Assembly (NCBI GenBank): GCA_947652615.1
Contig: CANTDX010000006.1
Span: 1-64,000, forward strand
Origin: an uncultured Dorea sp.
Lineage (GTDB): Bacteria > Bacillota > Clostridia > Lachnospirales > Lachnospiraceae
Direction: 5' to 3'
DNA: 64,000 bases
Part shown: piece by piece, positions 25,977 through 35,571 of the stretch
Numbering within the stretch: the stretch's first letter is position 1
How the letters are laid out: every line of letters begins with the position of its first letter
Position numbers and translations under genes: made by a program
Notes under the pieces: model-generated
Seen by the model: the letters and a program-made list of their open reading frames with translations, nothing else
What the model was told of the DNA's origin: nothing
Database searches by the model: none

Positions 25977-26954
25977 ATGAAGAGTCTGAATGAAGATATC
26001 AAATCAGGACAGTTTAAGAAGGTCTACCTCCTGTACGGGGAGGAGACTTATCTGAAGAGGCAGTATAGGGACCGGATGACGAAGGCCATGATCCCGGACG
26101 GGGACACGATTAATTATGCTTATTTTGAAGGGAAGGGGATCCGGCCGGGTGAGCTTATTGATCTGGCGGAGACGATGCCTTTTTTTGCAGAGCGCCGGCT
26201 GATCGTGGTGGAGAATTCCGGGTTTTTCAAGAATGCAGTTCCGGAGCTGGCGGATTATATCAAGGAGATGCCGGATACGGCCTGTTTCCTCTTCATAGAG
26301 AGTGAAGTGGACAAGCGGGGGAAGCTTTTTAAGGCAGTAAAGGACAGGGGACGTATTGTTGAGATGGGGCGGCAGGATGAGAAGACGCTGCTCTACTGGA
26401 TCGCGGGCAATGTGAAGAGAGAAGGGCGGCAGATCAAGGAGTCGGCCGCCCGTTATCTGGTGTCTAAGACGGGGACGGATATGGAGAATCTGGAAAAGGA
26501 GCTGGAGAAGCTATTCTCCTATACCCTTGGAAGCAGCGAGATCACGGCGCAGGATATCGATGCGGTCTGTACCACCCAGATCTCTAATAAGATCTTCGAT
26601 ATGGTCGAGGCGGTAGCAGAGAAGAAGCAGAAGAAGGCACTTGATTATTATTATGACCTGCTCGCGTTAAAGGAGCCTCCGATGCGGATCCTGTATCTCT
26701 TGTCACGCCAGTTTAAGCTGCTGTTAGAGGTAAAAGAACTGTTAAGAAGAGGGTATGACAAGGGGCAGATCGCGAAGACTGCGAAGCTGCATCCCTTTGT
26801 TGCGGGCAAATATATGCAGCAGTGCAGGAGCTTTACCGCATCTGAGCTGCGCGGAATCATGGAGGAGGCTGCCGATACTGAGGAGCTGGTGAAGACGGGG
26901 CGACTGAACGACGTGATGAGCGTAGAAATATTTATTGTGAAATTCAGTATATGA
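25977..26954 (+). CDS. holA: DNA polymerase III delta subunit (clamp loader)
   Basis: 325 residues. Opening KKVYLLYGEETYLKRQYRD, the ALIE-like middle with PDTACFLFIESEVDKRGK, and the C-terminal helical domain (LLSRQFKLLLEVKELL, VAGKYMQQCRSFTASEL) fit HolA. Delta opens the beta clamp during loading. It is three bases after the oxidase stop and followed by lepA, a common Firmicute neighbour. Confidence 0.94.
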   Translation: MKSLNEDIKSGQFKKVYLLYGEETYLKRQYRDRMTKAMIPDGDTINYAYFEGKGIRPGELIDLAETMPFFAERRLIVVENSGFFKNAVPELADYIKEMPDTACFLFIESEVDKRGKLFKAVKDRGRIVEMGRQDEKTLLYWIAGNVKREGRQIKESAARYLVSKTGTDMENLEKELEKLFSYTLGSSEITAQDIDAVCTTQISNKIFDMVEAVAEKKQKKALDYYYDLLALKEPPMRILYLLSRQFKLLLEVKELLRRGYDKGQIAKTAKLHPFVAGKYMQQCRSFTASELRGIMEEAADTEELVKTGRLNDVMSVEIFIVKFSI

Positions 26955-26980
26955 TTCGGATGATAGAAGGGGAATAGTAA

Positions 26981-28795
26981 ATGGCAGGAATAGATCAGAG
27001 TAAGATTCGTAATTTTTGTATTATAGCGCATATCGACCACGGGAAATCGACGCTGGCGGACCGCATCATTGAGATGACGGGCCTTCTCACCAGCCGCGAG
27101 ATGCAGTCCCAGGTGTTGGATAATATGGAGCTTGAGCGGGAGAGAGGCATCACCATCAAGGCGCAGGCGGTGCGTATCGTCTACCAGGCGAAGAGCGGGG
27201 AGGAATATATATTCAACCTGATCGATACGCCGGGGCATGTGGATTTTAACTACGAGGTGTCAAGAAGCCTTGCGGCCTGCGACGGTGCGATCCTGGTGGT
27301 GGATGCGGCTCAGGGAGTGGAGGCGCAGACGCTGGCGAACGTCTATCTGGCCCTGGATCATGATCTGGATGTGATGCCGGTCATCAATAAGATCGACCTT
27401 CCAAGCGCGGAGCCGGAAAGGGCGATCGAGGAGATTGAGGATGTGATCGGGATCGAGGCGGCGGATGCGCCGCAGATCTCGGCAAAGACCGGGCTTAATG
27501 TAGAAGAAGTGCTGGAGCAGATCGTGGAGAAGATCCCGGCGCCGACAGGCGATCCGGCGGCGCCGCTTAAGGCGCTGATCTTCGATTCCTTATATGATTC
27601 CTATAAGGGTGTGATCGTATTCTGCAGGATCAAGGAAGGGACGGTCAGGAAGGGAACACCGATTCTGATGATGGCGACCGGAGCGAAGGCAGAGGTGGTC
27701 GAGGTCGGATATTTCGGCGCGGGACAGTTCATCCCCTGTGAGGAGCTGAGCGCGGGGATGGTCGGTTATATCACGGCAAGCCTTAAGAATGTGAAGGATA
27801 CCCGTGTGGGCGATACCATCACGAATGCCGCAAGCCCTTGTGATGAGCCGCTTCCGGGCTATAAGAAGGTCAATCCGATGGTGTACTGCGGCATGTATCC
27901 GGCGGACGGGGCCAAGTACCCGGATCTTCGGGATGCGTTGGAGAAGCTTCGGCTCAACGATGCGTCTCTGCAGTTTGAGCCAGAGACGTCTGTTGCGCTG
28001 GGATTTGGTTTCCGGTGCGGTTTCTTGGGGCTTCTGCATCTGGAGATTATACAGGAGCGTCTGGAGAGGGAGTACAACCTGGATCTGGTGACGACGGCGC
28101 CGGGCGTGATCTACAAGGTTCATAAGACCAACGGCGAGGTGATCGAACTGACGAACCCGACCAACCTGCCGGATCCGTCGGAGATCGAATATATGGAGGA
28201 GCCTATGGTGAAAGCGGAGATCATGGTTACCTCAGAATTCATCGGGGCGATCATGGATCTGTGCCAGGAGCGCAGAGGAGTGTATGACGGGATGGAATAT
28301 ATCGAGGAGACCCGCGCGGTGCTTCGGTATCATCTGCCGCTTAATGAGATCATCTATGATTTCTTCGATGCACTCAAATCACGCTCCAGAGGCTATGCAT
28401 CTTTCGACTATGAGATGGACGAGTATGTGCAGTCGAACCTGGTGAAGCTGGATATCCTGATCAACAAAGAAGAAGTAGACGCATTGTCCTTCATTATCCA
28501 TGCGGATACGGCCTATGAGCGCGGGCGGAAGATGTGTGAGAAGCTTAAAGAAGAGATTCCGAGGCAGCTCTTCGAGATTCCGATCCAGGCGGCGATCGGC
28601 AGCAAGATCATTGCCAGAGAGACCGTGAAGGCCATGAGGAAGGACGTGCTTGCCAAGTGCTATGGCGGCGATATCAGCCGTAAGAGGAAGCTTCTTGAGA
28701 AGCAGAAAGAAGGCAAGAAGCGCATGCGCCAGGTGGGCAATGTAGAGATCCCGCAGAAGGCATTTATGAGCGTATTGAAGTTGGATGATAAATGA
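26981..28795 (+). CDS. lepA: Elongation factor 4 (LepA)
   Basis: 604 residues, full length. GTPase motifs [22 protein letters not shown] and NKIDLPSA are intact, as is the LepA-specific C-terminal domain ([23 protein letters not shown]). It acts on the ribosome to remobilise stalled or mistranslocated complexes. Its end overlaps the start of hemW. Confidence 0.98.
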   Translation: MAGIDQSKIRNFCIIAHIDHGKSTLADRIIEMTGLLTSREMQSQVLDNMELERERGITIKAQAVRIVYQAKSGEEYIFNLIDTPGHVDFNYEVSRSLAACDGAILVVDAAQGVEAQTLANVYLALDHDLDVMPVINKIDLPSAEPERAIEEIEDVIGIEAADAPQISAKTGLNVEEVLEQIVEKIPAPTGDPAAPLKALIFDSLYDSYKGVIVFCRIKEGTVRKGTPILMMATGAKAEVVEVGYFGAGQFIPCEELSAGMVGYITASLKNVKDTRVGDTITNAASPCDEPLPGYKKVNPMVYCGMYPADGAKYPDLRDALEKLRLNDASLQFEPETSVALGFGFRCGFLGLLHLEIIQERLEREYNLDLVTTAPGVIYKVHKTNGEVIELTNPTNLPDPSEIEYMEEPMVKAEIMVTSEFIGAIMDLCQERRGVYDGMEYIEETRAVLRYHLPLNEIIYDFFDALKSRSRGYASFDYEMDEYVQSNLVKLDILINKEEVDALSFIIHADTAYERGRKMCEKLKEEIPRQLFEIPIQAAIGSKIIARETVKAMRKDVLAKCYGGDISRKRKLLEKQKEGKKRMRQVGNVEIPQKAFMSVLKLDDK

Positions 28796-29892
28796 TGAGA
28801 CCATTAGAGTTATATATTCATATTCCGTTTTGTGTAAGAAAATGTCAATATTGTGACTTCCTGTCCGCACCTTCCACGAAGGAGGAGCGGCAGGAGTATG
28901 TGGAAGGCCTTTGCCGGCAGATCCGTTCCTACGGTGAGACGGCGAAGGCTTATCGCGTTGTGAGTATCTTCGTGGGCGGCGGAACCCCGTCTATCCTGGA
29001 AGCCGGGCAGATCCTTGACATATTCGCGGCAGTCTATGATACATTTGCCGTGGAAGCGGAGGCGGAGATCACCATAGAGATGAATCCCGGTACGGTGACA
29101 GAAGAGAAGCTTGCGGCTTATAAGAGGGCGGGGATCAACCGGCTGAGTATCGGCCTGCAGTCGGCGAAGAACGACGAGCTTAAGCTCCTTGGGCGGATCC
29201 ATACGTATGAGGAATTCTTAAGGACTTATGAGCTTGCCAGGGAAGCCGGGTATCGGAATATCAATGTTGATCTGATGTCAGCCATACCGGGGCAGACGGT
29301 GGAAGGATGGGAGGAGACGCTTCGGAAGACGGCAGAATTAAGACCGGAGCATATCTCGGCTTACAGCCTGATCATCGAGGAAGGGACGCCTTTCTATGAG
29401 AAATACGGAGTGCGGAAGGGAAGTACCAGGGAATTGCCGGGAGAAGAGGAAGAACGTCAGATGTATCGGCGGACGAAGAGTATCCTTGAAGAGTACGGGT
29501 ACCACCGGTATGAGATCTCGAACTATGCACTGCCGGGATATGAGTGCAGGCATAACCTGGGGTACTGGGACCGGACGGAGTATCTGGGGATCGGCGCGGG
29601 TGCGGCGTCGCTTATGGATAACCGGCGCTGGAATGACGGAGGGGAACCGGCGGCGTTAAGCCGGACGGAGCAGATGGAGGAGTGTATGTTCCTGGGACTT
29701 CGGAAGACAGAAGGGGTGTCGAAGGCGCGGTTCGAAGCGGAATTCGGGTGCAGTATGGAGAGTGTCTACGGTGGAGTGCTTGAGAGGATGTATGGGCTGG
29801 GGATGATGGAAGAGGCAGGAGAGTACGTGCGGCTGACAGAGAGGGGGATTGATGTGAGCAATGGGGTGATGTGTGAGTTCCTAATAGATTGA
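28792..29892 (+). CDS. hemW: HemW, radical SAM haem chaperone
   Basis: 366 residues. The radical-SAM motif is CVRKCQYC (CX3CX2C) after the opening ELYIHIPF, followed by the GGGTPS motif and [12 protein letters not shown]. HemW resembles oxygen-independent coproporphyrinogen oxidase (HemN) but is shorter and is thought to deliver haem; the position next to lepA is the usual one for hemW in Firmicutes. The start overlaps lepA by four bases. Confidence 0.93.
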   Translation: MMRPLELYIHIPFCVRKCQYCDFLSAPSTKEERQEYVEGLCRQIRSYGETAKAYRVVSIFVGGGTPSILEAGQILDIFAAVYDTFAVEAEAEITIEMNPGTVTEEKLAAYKRAGINRLSIGLQSAKNDELKLLGRIHTYEEFLRTYELAREAGYRNINVDLMSAIPGQTVEGWEETLRKTAELRPEHISAYSLIIEEGTPFYEKYGVRKGSTRELPGEEEERQMYRRTKSILEEYGYHRYEISNYALPGYECRHNLGYWDRTEYLGIGAGAASLMDNRRWNDGGEPAALSRTEQMEECMFLGLRKTEGVSKARFEAEFGCSMESVYGGVLERMYGLGMMEEAGEYVRLTERGIDVSNGVMCEFLID

Positions 29893-29909
29893 GAAGGAGG
29901 CGGACAGAT

Positions 29910-31499
29910 ATGGGGAAGTACCTGAATCCGGGGAATGATGCCTTTCGTCAGGCAGTGAATGATGATATCTACGTGGATAAAACAATGCTGATCTCTTGTA
30001 TGAATAAGAAGATTGATAAAGAGAGCAGTAAATATGTCTGCGTAAACAGGCCGCGCCGGTTCGGCAAGTCGATGGCTGCCAATATGCTTGCCGCGTATTA
30101 TAGCTGCGGTTGTAATTCGGAAGATATCTTTGCAGAATATAGAATCAGTGCAGTGGATTCTTATAGAAAATACCTTAATAAATATGATGTGATCCACTTT
30201 GATGTGCAGTGGTGCAGAGGAAATGTTTCAAGCGCTTTGGAAACGATTCCGTTTATTCAGGAAGCTGTTATCGGAGAACTATGTGCAGTTTATCCCGGGA
30301 CTTTTGCTGAAAAAGTGAGAAATCTGTCAGATGCACTGGCATCCGTTCACAATGCGACCGGGCGAAGATTTATCATTATTATAGACGAGTGGGATGCGAT
30401 CATTCGTGATGAGGCCGAGGATGAGGCGGCACAGAGAGCCTATATTGATTTCCTTCGGAGTATGTTCAAGGGGAATCTCCCATCGGCCTATCTGAGTCTG
30501 GTATATCTGACTGGTATCCTGCCGATGAAAAAGTTGAATACGCAGTCGGCGCTGAATAATTTCGATGAATTTACGATGTTGGATGCAGGGGAGCTTGCAC
30601 CGTATGTCGGTTTTACGGAAGAAGAAGTCAAGGGATTATGCCAGGCGTACCACCGGGATTTTAACGATATAAAGAGATGGTATGACGGATATGTACTTGA
30701 AGGGAATCTGCATGTATATAACCCGCGTGCCGTGGTAAGTTCTATTACCCGCGGAAAACTGAAGAGCTACTGGTCTATGACGGGAACCTACGAGGCGATC
30801 GTGCCGTTTATCAATATGGATTTTGATGGGCTGAAGACAGATATCATTAAGATGTTATCGGGAGAATCCGTCTATGTGAGTACGAAGTCTTATAAGAATG
30901 ATATGGTCAGGTTTAAGAACAAGGATGATATACTGACATTGTTGATTCATTTGGGATATCTGGCGTATGATGAGAACAGGCATAAGGCATTTATTCCGAA
31001 TGAGGAGATACGAAGTGAGTTCGTAGAAGCCACCGATGAGAATCGGTGGAATGAACTTATTGAGATTCAGCACAAATCAGAAGCATTGCTTAAGGCGACC
31101 TTGAATATGGATTCTGACGTCGTGGCAGATATGGTTGAAGAAGCACATTCCAGATACACCTCTATTATAGAATATAATGATGAAAACGCGCTTAGCTGTG
31201 TGATCAGTATGGCATATTATGGAGCATTGAAGTATTATTATCTTCCCGTCAGGGAAATGCCGGCAGGGCGCGGATTTGCGGATCTGGTTTTCCTGCCAAA
31301 GAGAGAATGTCCGGAAATGCCGGCAATGCTGATTGAATTGAAATGGGATCAGACGGCGGATTCTGCAATAAAGCAGATTAAGGAACGTAAGTATACAGAA
31401 GCTTTGGAGGTATATGACGGGGATATCCTTCTTATAGGGTTAAATTACAGTAAAAAACGAACCAGACATGAATGTGTGATTGAGAAAGTTGTAAAATAA
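29910..31499 (+). CDS. AAA-ATPase-like / PD-(D/E)XK nuclease family protein
   Basis: 529 residues from ATG 29910 (AAGGAGG upstream; the in-frame ATG at 29889 overlaps hemW). N-terminal YVDKTMLI and the P-loop-like RPRRFGKSMAANML, Walker-B-like FIIIIDEWDA, then the family's middle region (DIKRWYDGY) and a C-terminal nuclease-type core GFADLVFLP, MLIELKWDQ. It is the paralogue of the truncated gene at 1-1202. The gene is more AT-rich than its neighbours and sits between housekeeping genes, suggesting a recent insertion. Function unknown. Confidence 0.88.
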   Translation: MGKYLNPGNDAFRQAVNDDIYVDKTMLISCMNKKIDKESSKYVCVNRPRRFGKSMAANMLAAYYSCGCNSEDIFAEYRISAVDSYRKYLNKYDVIHFDVQWCRGNVSSALETIPFIQEAVIGELCAVYPGTFAEKVRNLSDALASVHNATGRRFIIIIDEWDAIIRDEAEDEAAQRAYIDFLRSMFKGNLPSAYLSLVYLTGILPMKKLNTQSALNNFDEFTMLDAGELAPYVGFTEEEVKGLCQAYHRDFNDIKRWYDGYVLEGNLHVYNPRAVVSSITRGKLKSYWSMTGTYEAIVPFINMDFDGLKTDIIKMLSGESVYVSTKSYKNDMVRFKNKDDILTLLIHLGYLAYDENRHKAFIPNEEIRSEFVEATDENRWNELIEIQHKSEALLKATLNMDSDVVADMVEEAHSRYTSIIEYNDENALSCVISMAYYGALKYYYLPVREMPAGRGFADLVFLPKRECPEMPAMLIELKWDQTADSAIKQIKERKYTEALEVYDGDILLIGLNYSKKRTRHECVIEKVVK

Positions 31500-31557
31500 C
31501 AAAATAACATATTTTGAACAGATGCGGGAATTGTACTAAACCATATTGCATCCATCC

Positions 31558-31566
31558 TGTTATAAT
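31558..31566 (+). promoter_or_regulatory. Extended -10 promoter for the esterase gene
   Basis: TGTTATAAT, a perfect extended -10, lies 57 bases before the ATG. No good -35 hexamer is at 17 bp. Confidence 0.55.
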
Positions 31567-31622
31567 ATTATCAGGAACTTATTAACCGGGAAATATAAAC
31601 AAAATTAAGAAAGGAAAAAAAG

Positions 31623-32645
31623 ATGGATGCAAAATATTTAGTCCGCGATGATGCGGAGAAATGGGCGAATCCTGAACTGGCTGACGTATTTGAGATGGGG
31701 CTTCCCATTTCCTTTGAGGAATGGTTGGATGAACCGGGAACGAATGCGGAGAAAAGGGCGAAATATAGCATGCCCCTTGAGGAGACGCACAATGAGCGGA
31801 CAGAGACGTACGAAGTGCCGGGATGCCCGGAGGAACCGGACGCGCCTGCAGTAAGGATTCTTGTCACTTACCCGGCAAATAGAAAGCGCAAGATGCCGTG
31901 CGTGATCGGGATTGCAGGAGGCGGATTGATCCTCTCATTTGCGGCGATCATGGCGCCGGAAAAACTCGCAGACGATCTGGGGGCGATCGTGGTATCTTTC
32001 AATTACAGATGTCTGTTTGACGATTCCAAATATCCGGAAGCATTAAATGACTGCCACGCGGTGTATAAATATGTACTGGATCATGCCAAGGATCTTGGTG
32101 TTGATGAGAAGAGAGTGCTCCTCTATGGTGTCAGCTCCGGCGGGCACCTCGCATTGGCGCTCTGTCACAGATTAAAGAGACATAACTATCATCCGCGCGG
32201 ATGTATCGCGATCGGACCTGTTGCGGATAACCGATTGATCTATCCTTCCAGCATAAGAAGCGGCAATACCTGGAACAGCCAGGCGCTATACCGGACTGGC
32301 AAAGAGTGGCTGGGCGATCAGGGGAACGATGCATTTCTGTCGCCGGAAGCATTCCCGAATCATGCGACGGTGAAGGAGTGTGAAGGGCTTGCGCCGACAA
32401 TTATCTATACTTATGAGACGGATGTCTGCCTGGATCCAAGCCTGATGTATGCATCCAAACTGGTGCAGGCCGGTGTGTTCACACAGTTGTATCTGTTTGG
32501 AGGGCAGAATCATATCTGTAACTGTAACGCTTATCTGAATACGCCGGACAGCGAGCAGGCGGAAGAATACCGCGATATGTTGAAACGTGATGTGGATATG
32601 CTGGTAAAGAATGATCTTCGGAGACTGTGGCAGCAGGAAGAATAA
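31623..32645 (+). CDS. Alpha/beta-hydrolase (esterase/lipase family)
   Basis: 340 residues without signal peptide. The nucleophile elbow GVSSGGHLALAL (G-x-S-x-G), an oxyanion-type GGGLIL loop and a C-terminal Asp/His region (YETDVCLDPS, GGQNHICN) fit the hormone-sensitive-lipase/acetyl-esterase group. Its substrate is probably a short acyl ester, not identifiable further. It is a single-gene unit with its own promoter and terminator. Confidence 0.85.
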   Translation: MDAKYLVRDDAEKWANPELADVFEMGLPISFEEWLDEPGTNAEKRAKYSMPLEETHNERTETYEVPGCPEEPDAPAVRILVTYPANRKRKMPCVIGIAGGGLILSFAAIMAPEKLADDLGAIVVSFNYRCLFDDSKYPEALNDCHAVYKYVLDHAKDLGVDEKRVLLYGVSSGGHLALALCHRLKRHNYHPRGCIAIGPVADNRLIYPSSIRSGNTWNSQALYRTGKEWLGDQGNDAFLSPEAFPNHATVKECEGLAPTIIYTYETDVCLDPSLMYASKLVQAGVFTQLYLFGGQNHICNCNAYLNTPDSEQAEEYRDMLKRDVDMLVKNDLRRLWQQEE

Positions 32646-32663
32646 TCACCATAAGATAAAAAG

Positions 32664-32698
32664 GGGACAGGGCAAATGCGAAGGATTTGCCCTGTCCC
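32664..32698. terminator. Bidirectional terminator between convergent genes
   Basis: 14-bp perfect stem GGGACAGGGCAAAT (32664-32677) / ATTTGCCCTGTCCC (32685-32698). On the minus strand it is followed by a run of five T, on the plus strand by TTT, so it serves chiefly the chromate-transporter genes and perhaps the esterase gene. Confidence 0.85.
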
Positions 32699-32720
32699 TT
32701 TGAGGAAATATCCGATCAAA

Positions 32721-33275
32721 TTACATCCCCAGCACAACCCCCACGCAAGCCCCAGCCGCGATCCACACCAGGGGATGCAGCTTCCCAAGCTTCTTCACCT
32801 GCAGAAGTGCGAACGTAACACCACAGACCGCCACATTGACCACATTAACCTGTACATTTCCTTCGACAACCGACACGATCGCAATCTTGAGCAGTTCCCA
32901 CACCGCATACCCGATCAGGGCGGCCACAGCCGGGCGGATGCCGTAGAAAGCGGCTTTCACATTCTTATTCTCACTGAAATTCTCCAGAAACTTTGCAATC
33001 AGCACGATAATGATCAGAGCCGGCGCCGTGAGCGCCAGGGTGGCTACGATCGCTCCCGGGACGCCGGCGGCGTTATATCCGGCGTAAGTCGCCATATTGA
33101 TACCTACAGGCCCGGGGGTGCTCTCGCTGATGGCAACCATGTTGGTGAGTTCGCTTACTGTAAACCAGTCATATTTGTTCGTCAGATCCATCAGGAAGGG
33201 CAGTGTCGCCATCCCTCCGCCGATGGAGAACAGGCCGATCTTGAAGAATTCATATGCAAGGATCAGATAGATCAT
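32721..33275 (-). CDS. Chromate transporter, short-chain subunit (second of pair)
   Basis: 184 residues from the ATG at 33275, with GGGAGG upstream on the minus strand. The open frame extending to 33461 is only read-through of the neighbouring gene. CHR-domain hallmarks: FFKIGLFSIGGGMATLPFL and SESTPGPVGINMATYAGY. About five membrane segments. Two short CHR proteins encoded side by side normally form one transporter; in bacteria they are linked to chromate or other oxyanion efflux. Overlaps the partner by four bases. Confidence 0.9.
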   Translation of the reverse strand: MIYLILAYEFFKIGLFSIGGGMATLPFLMDLTNKYDWFTVSELTNMVAISESTPGPVGINMATYAGYNAAGVPGAIVATLALTAPALIIIVLIAKFLENFSENKNVKAAFYGIRPAVAALIGYAVWELLKIAIVSVVEGNVQVNVVNVAVCGVTFALLQVKKLGKLHPLVWIAAGACVGVVLGM

Positions 33276-33823
33276 GAGCTGCGCCTCCCTTCGAGATGTT
33301 TGGCAATGATGCCGGTGACTCCGGATAAGACGATTACCAGCGCCGTTGGGACCGGAGTAAAGCAAGCCAGTATGAAGGCAGCAAGGAAGACCAGGGCGCC
33401 TAGTTTGTCGATGATCCCTTTCTTCATCATGCTGACTACCGTGTTCAGCATCAGCGCACATACAACGATACGGATGCCTGCCAGGGCATGAAGGACTACC
33501 GGCATGTGGATGAAATTCTGTAGAATCGAAGCGACCAGACAGATGATGATGAGGGAAGGAGAGACCATCCCAAGAGTACCGGACACACCGCCGATGAACC
33601 CGGCCTGCTTATAGCCCACATAGGTTGCGGTGTTGACCGCGATGATTCCGGGGGTACACTGGCCGATGGCGTAGATATCCAGAAGTTCTTCTTCCGTACA
33701 CCAGCTGTGCTTCTGCACCACCTCCCGCTGCAGCATGGGCAGCATGGCAAGCCCGCCGCCGAAGGTGAGGCCGCCGATCTTGAAAAAACTAACATATAAT
33801 TCCGCTAATTTTCTGGTATTCAT
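33272..33823 (-). CDS. Chromate transporter, short-chain subunit (first of pair)
   Basis: 183 residues. FFKIGGLTFGGGLAMLPML, the QREVV segment and IGQCTPGIIAVNTATYVGY are the N-terminal CHR-domain signatures. It pairs with the overlapping downstream gene to make a heteromeric CHR transporter. An AGGAG site lies upstream on the minus strand. The transported ion in an anaerobic gut bacterium is uncertain. Confidence 0.9.
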   Translation of the reverse strand: MNTRKLAELYVSFFKIGGLTFGGGLAMLPMLQREVVQKHSWCTEEELLDIYAIGQCTPGIIAVNTATYVGYKQAGFIGGVSGTLGMVSPSLIIICLVASILQNFIHMPVVLHALAGIRIVVCALMLNTVVSMMKKGIIDKLGALVFLAAFILACFTPVPTALVIVLSGVTGIIAKHLEGRRSS

Positions 33824-33867
33824 AGTATTTTATGCTCCTATTTTAATTCTGATCAAAATACCACAGC

Positions 33868-34380
33868 CTACAATAGCTGCGACATGATATGTGCATAGAT
33901 CTCCTGATTCTTCTTCGTCCAGTTATTGGCGATCGTCTCGGCCTCCGCCTCGGTCGGCGCGGTAACGGTCAGCTCGATCAGAGGGATCCGTTGTTCGATG
34001 ACCTGGCATTTGACAAAATATTCCCCGTTGGAATTGCGGTAATAATCGGACTTGACGGATACTTCGTTCTTGAGTTCATATCGCTTCTGCTTCAAAAATG
34101 CATTGATATCCTTCTGAATGGCAGGGGAGATATCATTGCGGAAGTAATAGACGATCTCGGCGCCTTCCTCTGTGATATGGAAGAAGGTCCTGTTATGGGT
34201 TGATTCCTCTTGTATGAGATTTGATTCCACCAGTTCGGAGATCGCCTGTTGAAGTTTGAAATAAGTCGTATATCCCTCATCCAGAATGAATTCAGAGAGC
34301 TGTGCGTTCGTCAGGGGGAAATCCACCCTGTTCAGGATATATAATATGATAAGCTTGTATAATTTGAGAGGTTTATCCAT
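33868..34380 (-). CDS. DUF4364 family protein, winged-helix-like
   Basis: 170 residues. The N-terminal half (LILYILNRVDFPLTNAQLSEF, FKLQQAISELVESNLI) looks like a winged helix of the PadR/MarR sort, and the C-terminal half is a small domain with TVTAPTEAEAETIANNW. DUF4364 is common in Clostridia and probably regulatory; the target is unknown. It starts three bases after the radical SAM gene on the same strand. Confidence 0.85.
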   Translation of the reverse strand: MDKPLKLYKLIILYILNRVDFPLTNAQLSEFILDEGYTTYFKLQQAISELVESNLIQEESTHNRTFFHITEEGAEIVYYFRNDISPAIQKDINAFLKQKRYELKNEVSVKSDYYRNSNGEYFVKCQVIEQRIPLIELTVTAPTEAEAETIANNWTKKNQEIYAHIMSQLL

Positions 34381-34383
34381 GCG

Positions 34384-35319
34384 TTACATTCCTTTCTCAT
34401 AGTCTTTTCCCTGCCAGATGTCGTGCTCCTTCAGATAGGCGTGCAGGCCGTTCAGTACTCGGCGCTTGTGTCCCGTCCACAGGGGAGCGACAAGGAGTGG
34501 CTTGGGGCCGTCGCCGGTAAGCCGGTGTACGGCAATGTCAGGGCGAAGGGTACTCAGCGCCTTGCCGAGCATCACGAAGTATTCTTCCATATCGGGAAGC
34601 GGAAACGGATGTTCCTTGTAATATTTTGCAAGATCGGTACCCTTTAATATATGTAGTAATTGAAATTTTACACCTTGGATATCCAGGGTATTCAGATAGC
34701 TGACTGTGGCAAGCAGATGCGGCATGCCTTCTCCTGGAAGTCCGAGGATCGTATGGACGATCACTGGAATGGATAGCGCCCGTAAGCTTAAGACAGCCTG
34801 TTCAAATACGGGAAGCTCATAACCCCTACGAATGAACTTTGCCGTCTGCGTATGGATTGTCTGGAGCCCCAGCTCTATCCATACGGGCTTGATCATGCTT
34901 AGTTCTTTCAGAAGTTCCAGCACATCGGGGCCAAGGCAGTCAGGTCTTGTCGCGATATCCAGGATGCAGATATCAGGGGATGCCAATGCTTCGGTGAATA
35001 TCTTGCGCAGACGGGAGACCGGAGCATAGGTATTGGTATATGCCTGGAAATAAGCGATATAAGCGTTGCCGGAATATTTGCCCGCGGCTTGTGCTTTGCC
35101 CGTCCGGATCTGTTCCGTGATGGAGAGGCGCCGGTCTGCGGCATAATCCCCGGAACCTCCAGCGCTGCAGAAGATGCAGCCGCGGTCACCCAGGGTGCCG
35201 TCCCGGTTGGGGCAGGTTAGACCTGCATCCAGTGAGATCTTGTACATCTTCCTGCCGTAAGTCTGCTTCAGGTAATAGTCAAGAGAGTAATATCGCCGGT
35301 TGTCCCAGTATATTGCCAT
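34384..35319 (-). CDS. TIGR01212-type radical SAM protein
   Basis: 311 residues from the ATG at 35319; the 23 extra upstream residues are not typical. The N-terminus YYSLDYYLKQTYGRKMYKISLD leads to the cluster motif CPNRDGTLGDRGCIFC, with the long CX(10-12)CX2C spacing that marks this family (YhcC-like). The role is not established. Transcribed with the DUF4364 gene. Confidence 0.92.
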   Translation of the reverse strand: MAIYWDNRRYYSLDYYLKQTYGRKMYKISLDAGLTCPNRDGTLGDRGCIFCSAGGSGDYAADRRLSITEQIRTGKAQAAGKYSGNAYIAYFQAYTNTYAPVSRLRKIFTEALASPDICILDIATRPDCLGPDVLELLKELSMIKPVWIELGLQTIHTQTAKFIRRGYELPVFEQAVLSLRALSIPVIVHTILGLPGEGMPHLLATVSYLNTLDIQGVKFQLLHILKGTDLAKYYKEHPFPLPDMEEYFVMLGKALSTLRPDIAVHRLTGDGPKPLLVAPLWTGHKRRVLNGLHAYLKEHDIWQGKDYEKGM

Positions 35320-35449
35320 TGTATTCCGCCGCCTTTCCCTCAGACTGAATATCCAACCGCCGCGTTGCGGTTGGAGAACTGTATCCATATAATAACATTC
35401 TTAATGAATCAAATCAATAAAAAGGCTTTTAAATTTCCAATAAATGTAG

Positions 35450-35500
35450 TATAATAACATCTGATTCCAACTGGGTCAATTCAGGCCCCTCAATCCCAGT
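35450..35500 (+). promoter_or_regulatory. rho promoter -10 and structured leader
   Basis: TATAAT at 35450-35455, then a leader of about 110 bases with an ACTGGG/CCCAGT hairpin (35470-35475, 35495-35500). rho is often autoregulated through its leader, so this may be a control element. No good -35 is visible. Confidence 0.45.
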
Positions 35501-35571
35501 GAATATATATTAGATATGATACATCGAATATTAGTATATTTAATGGAAAAAATTTAGAAAGGAATAGCCAT

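Noticed and set aside
32676-33491. 271-residue plus-strand open frame
   Set aside because: Antisense to the two chromate-transporter genes; His/Arg-rich composition and no family match.
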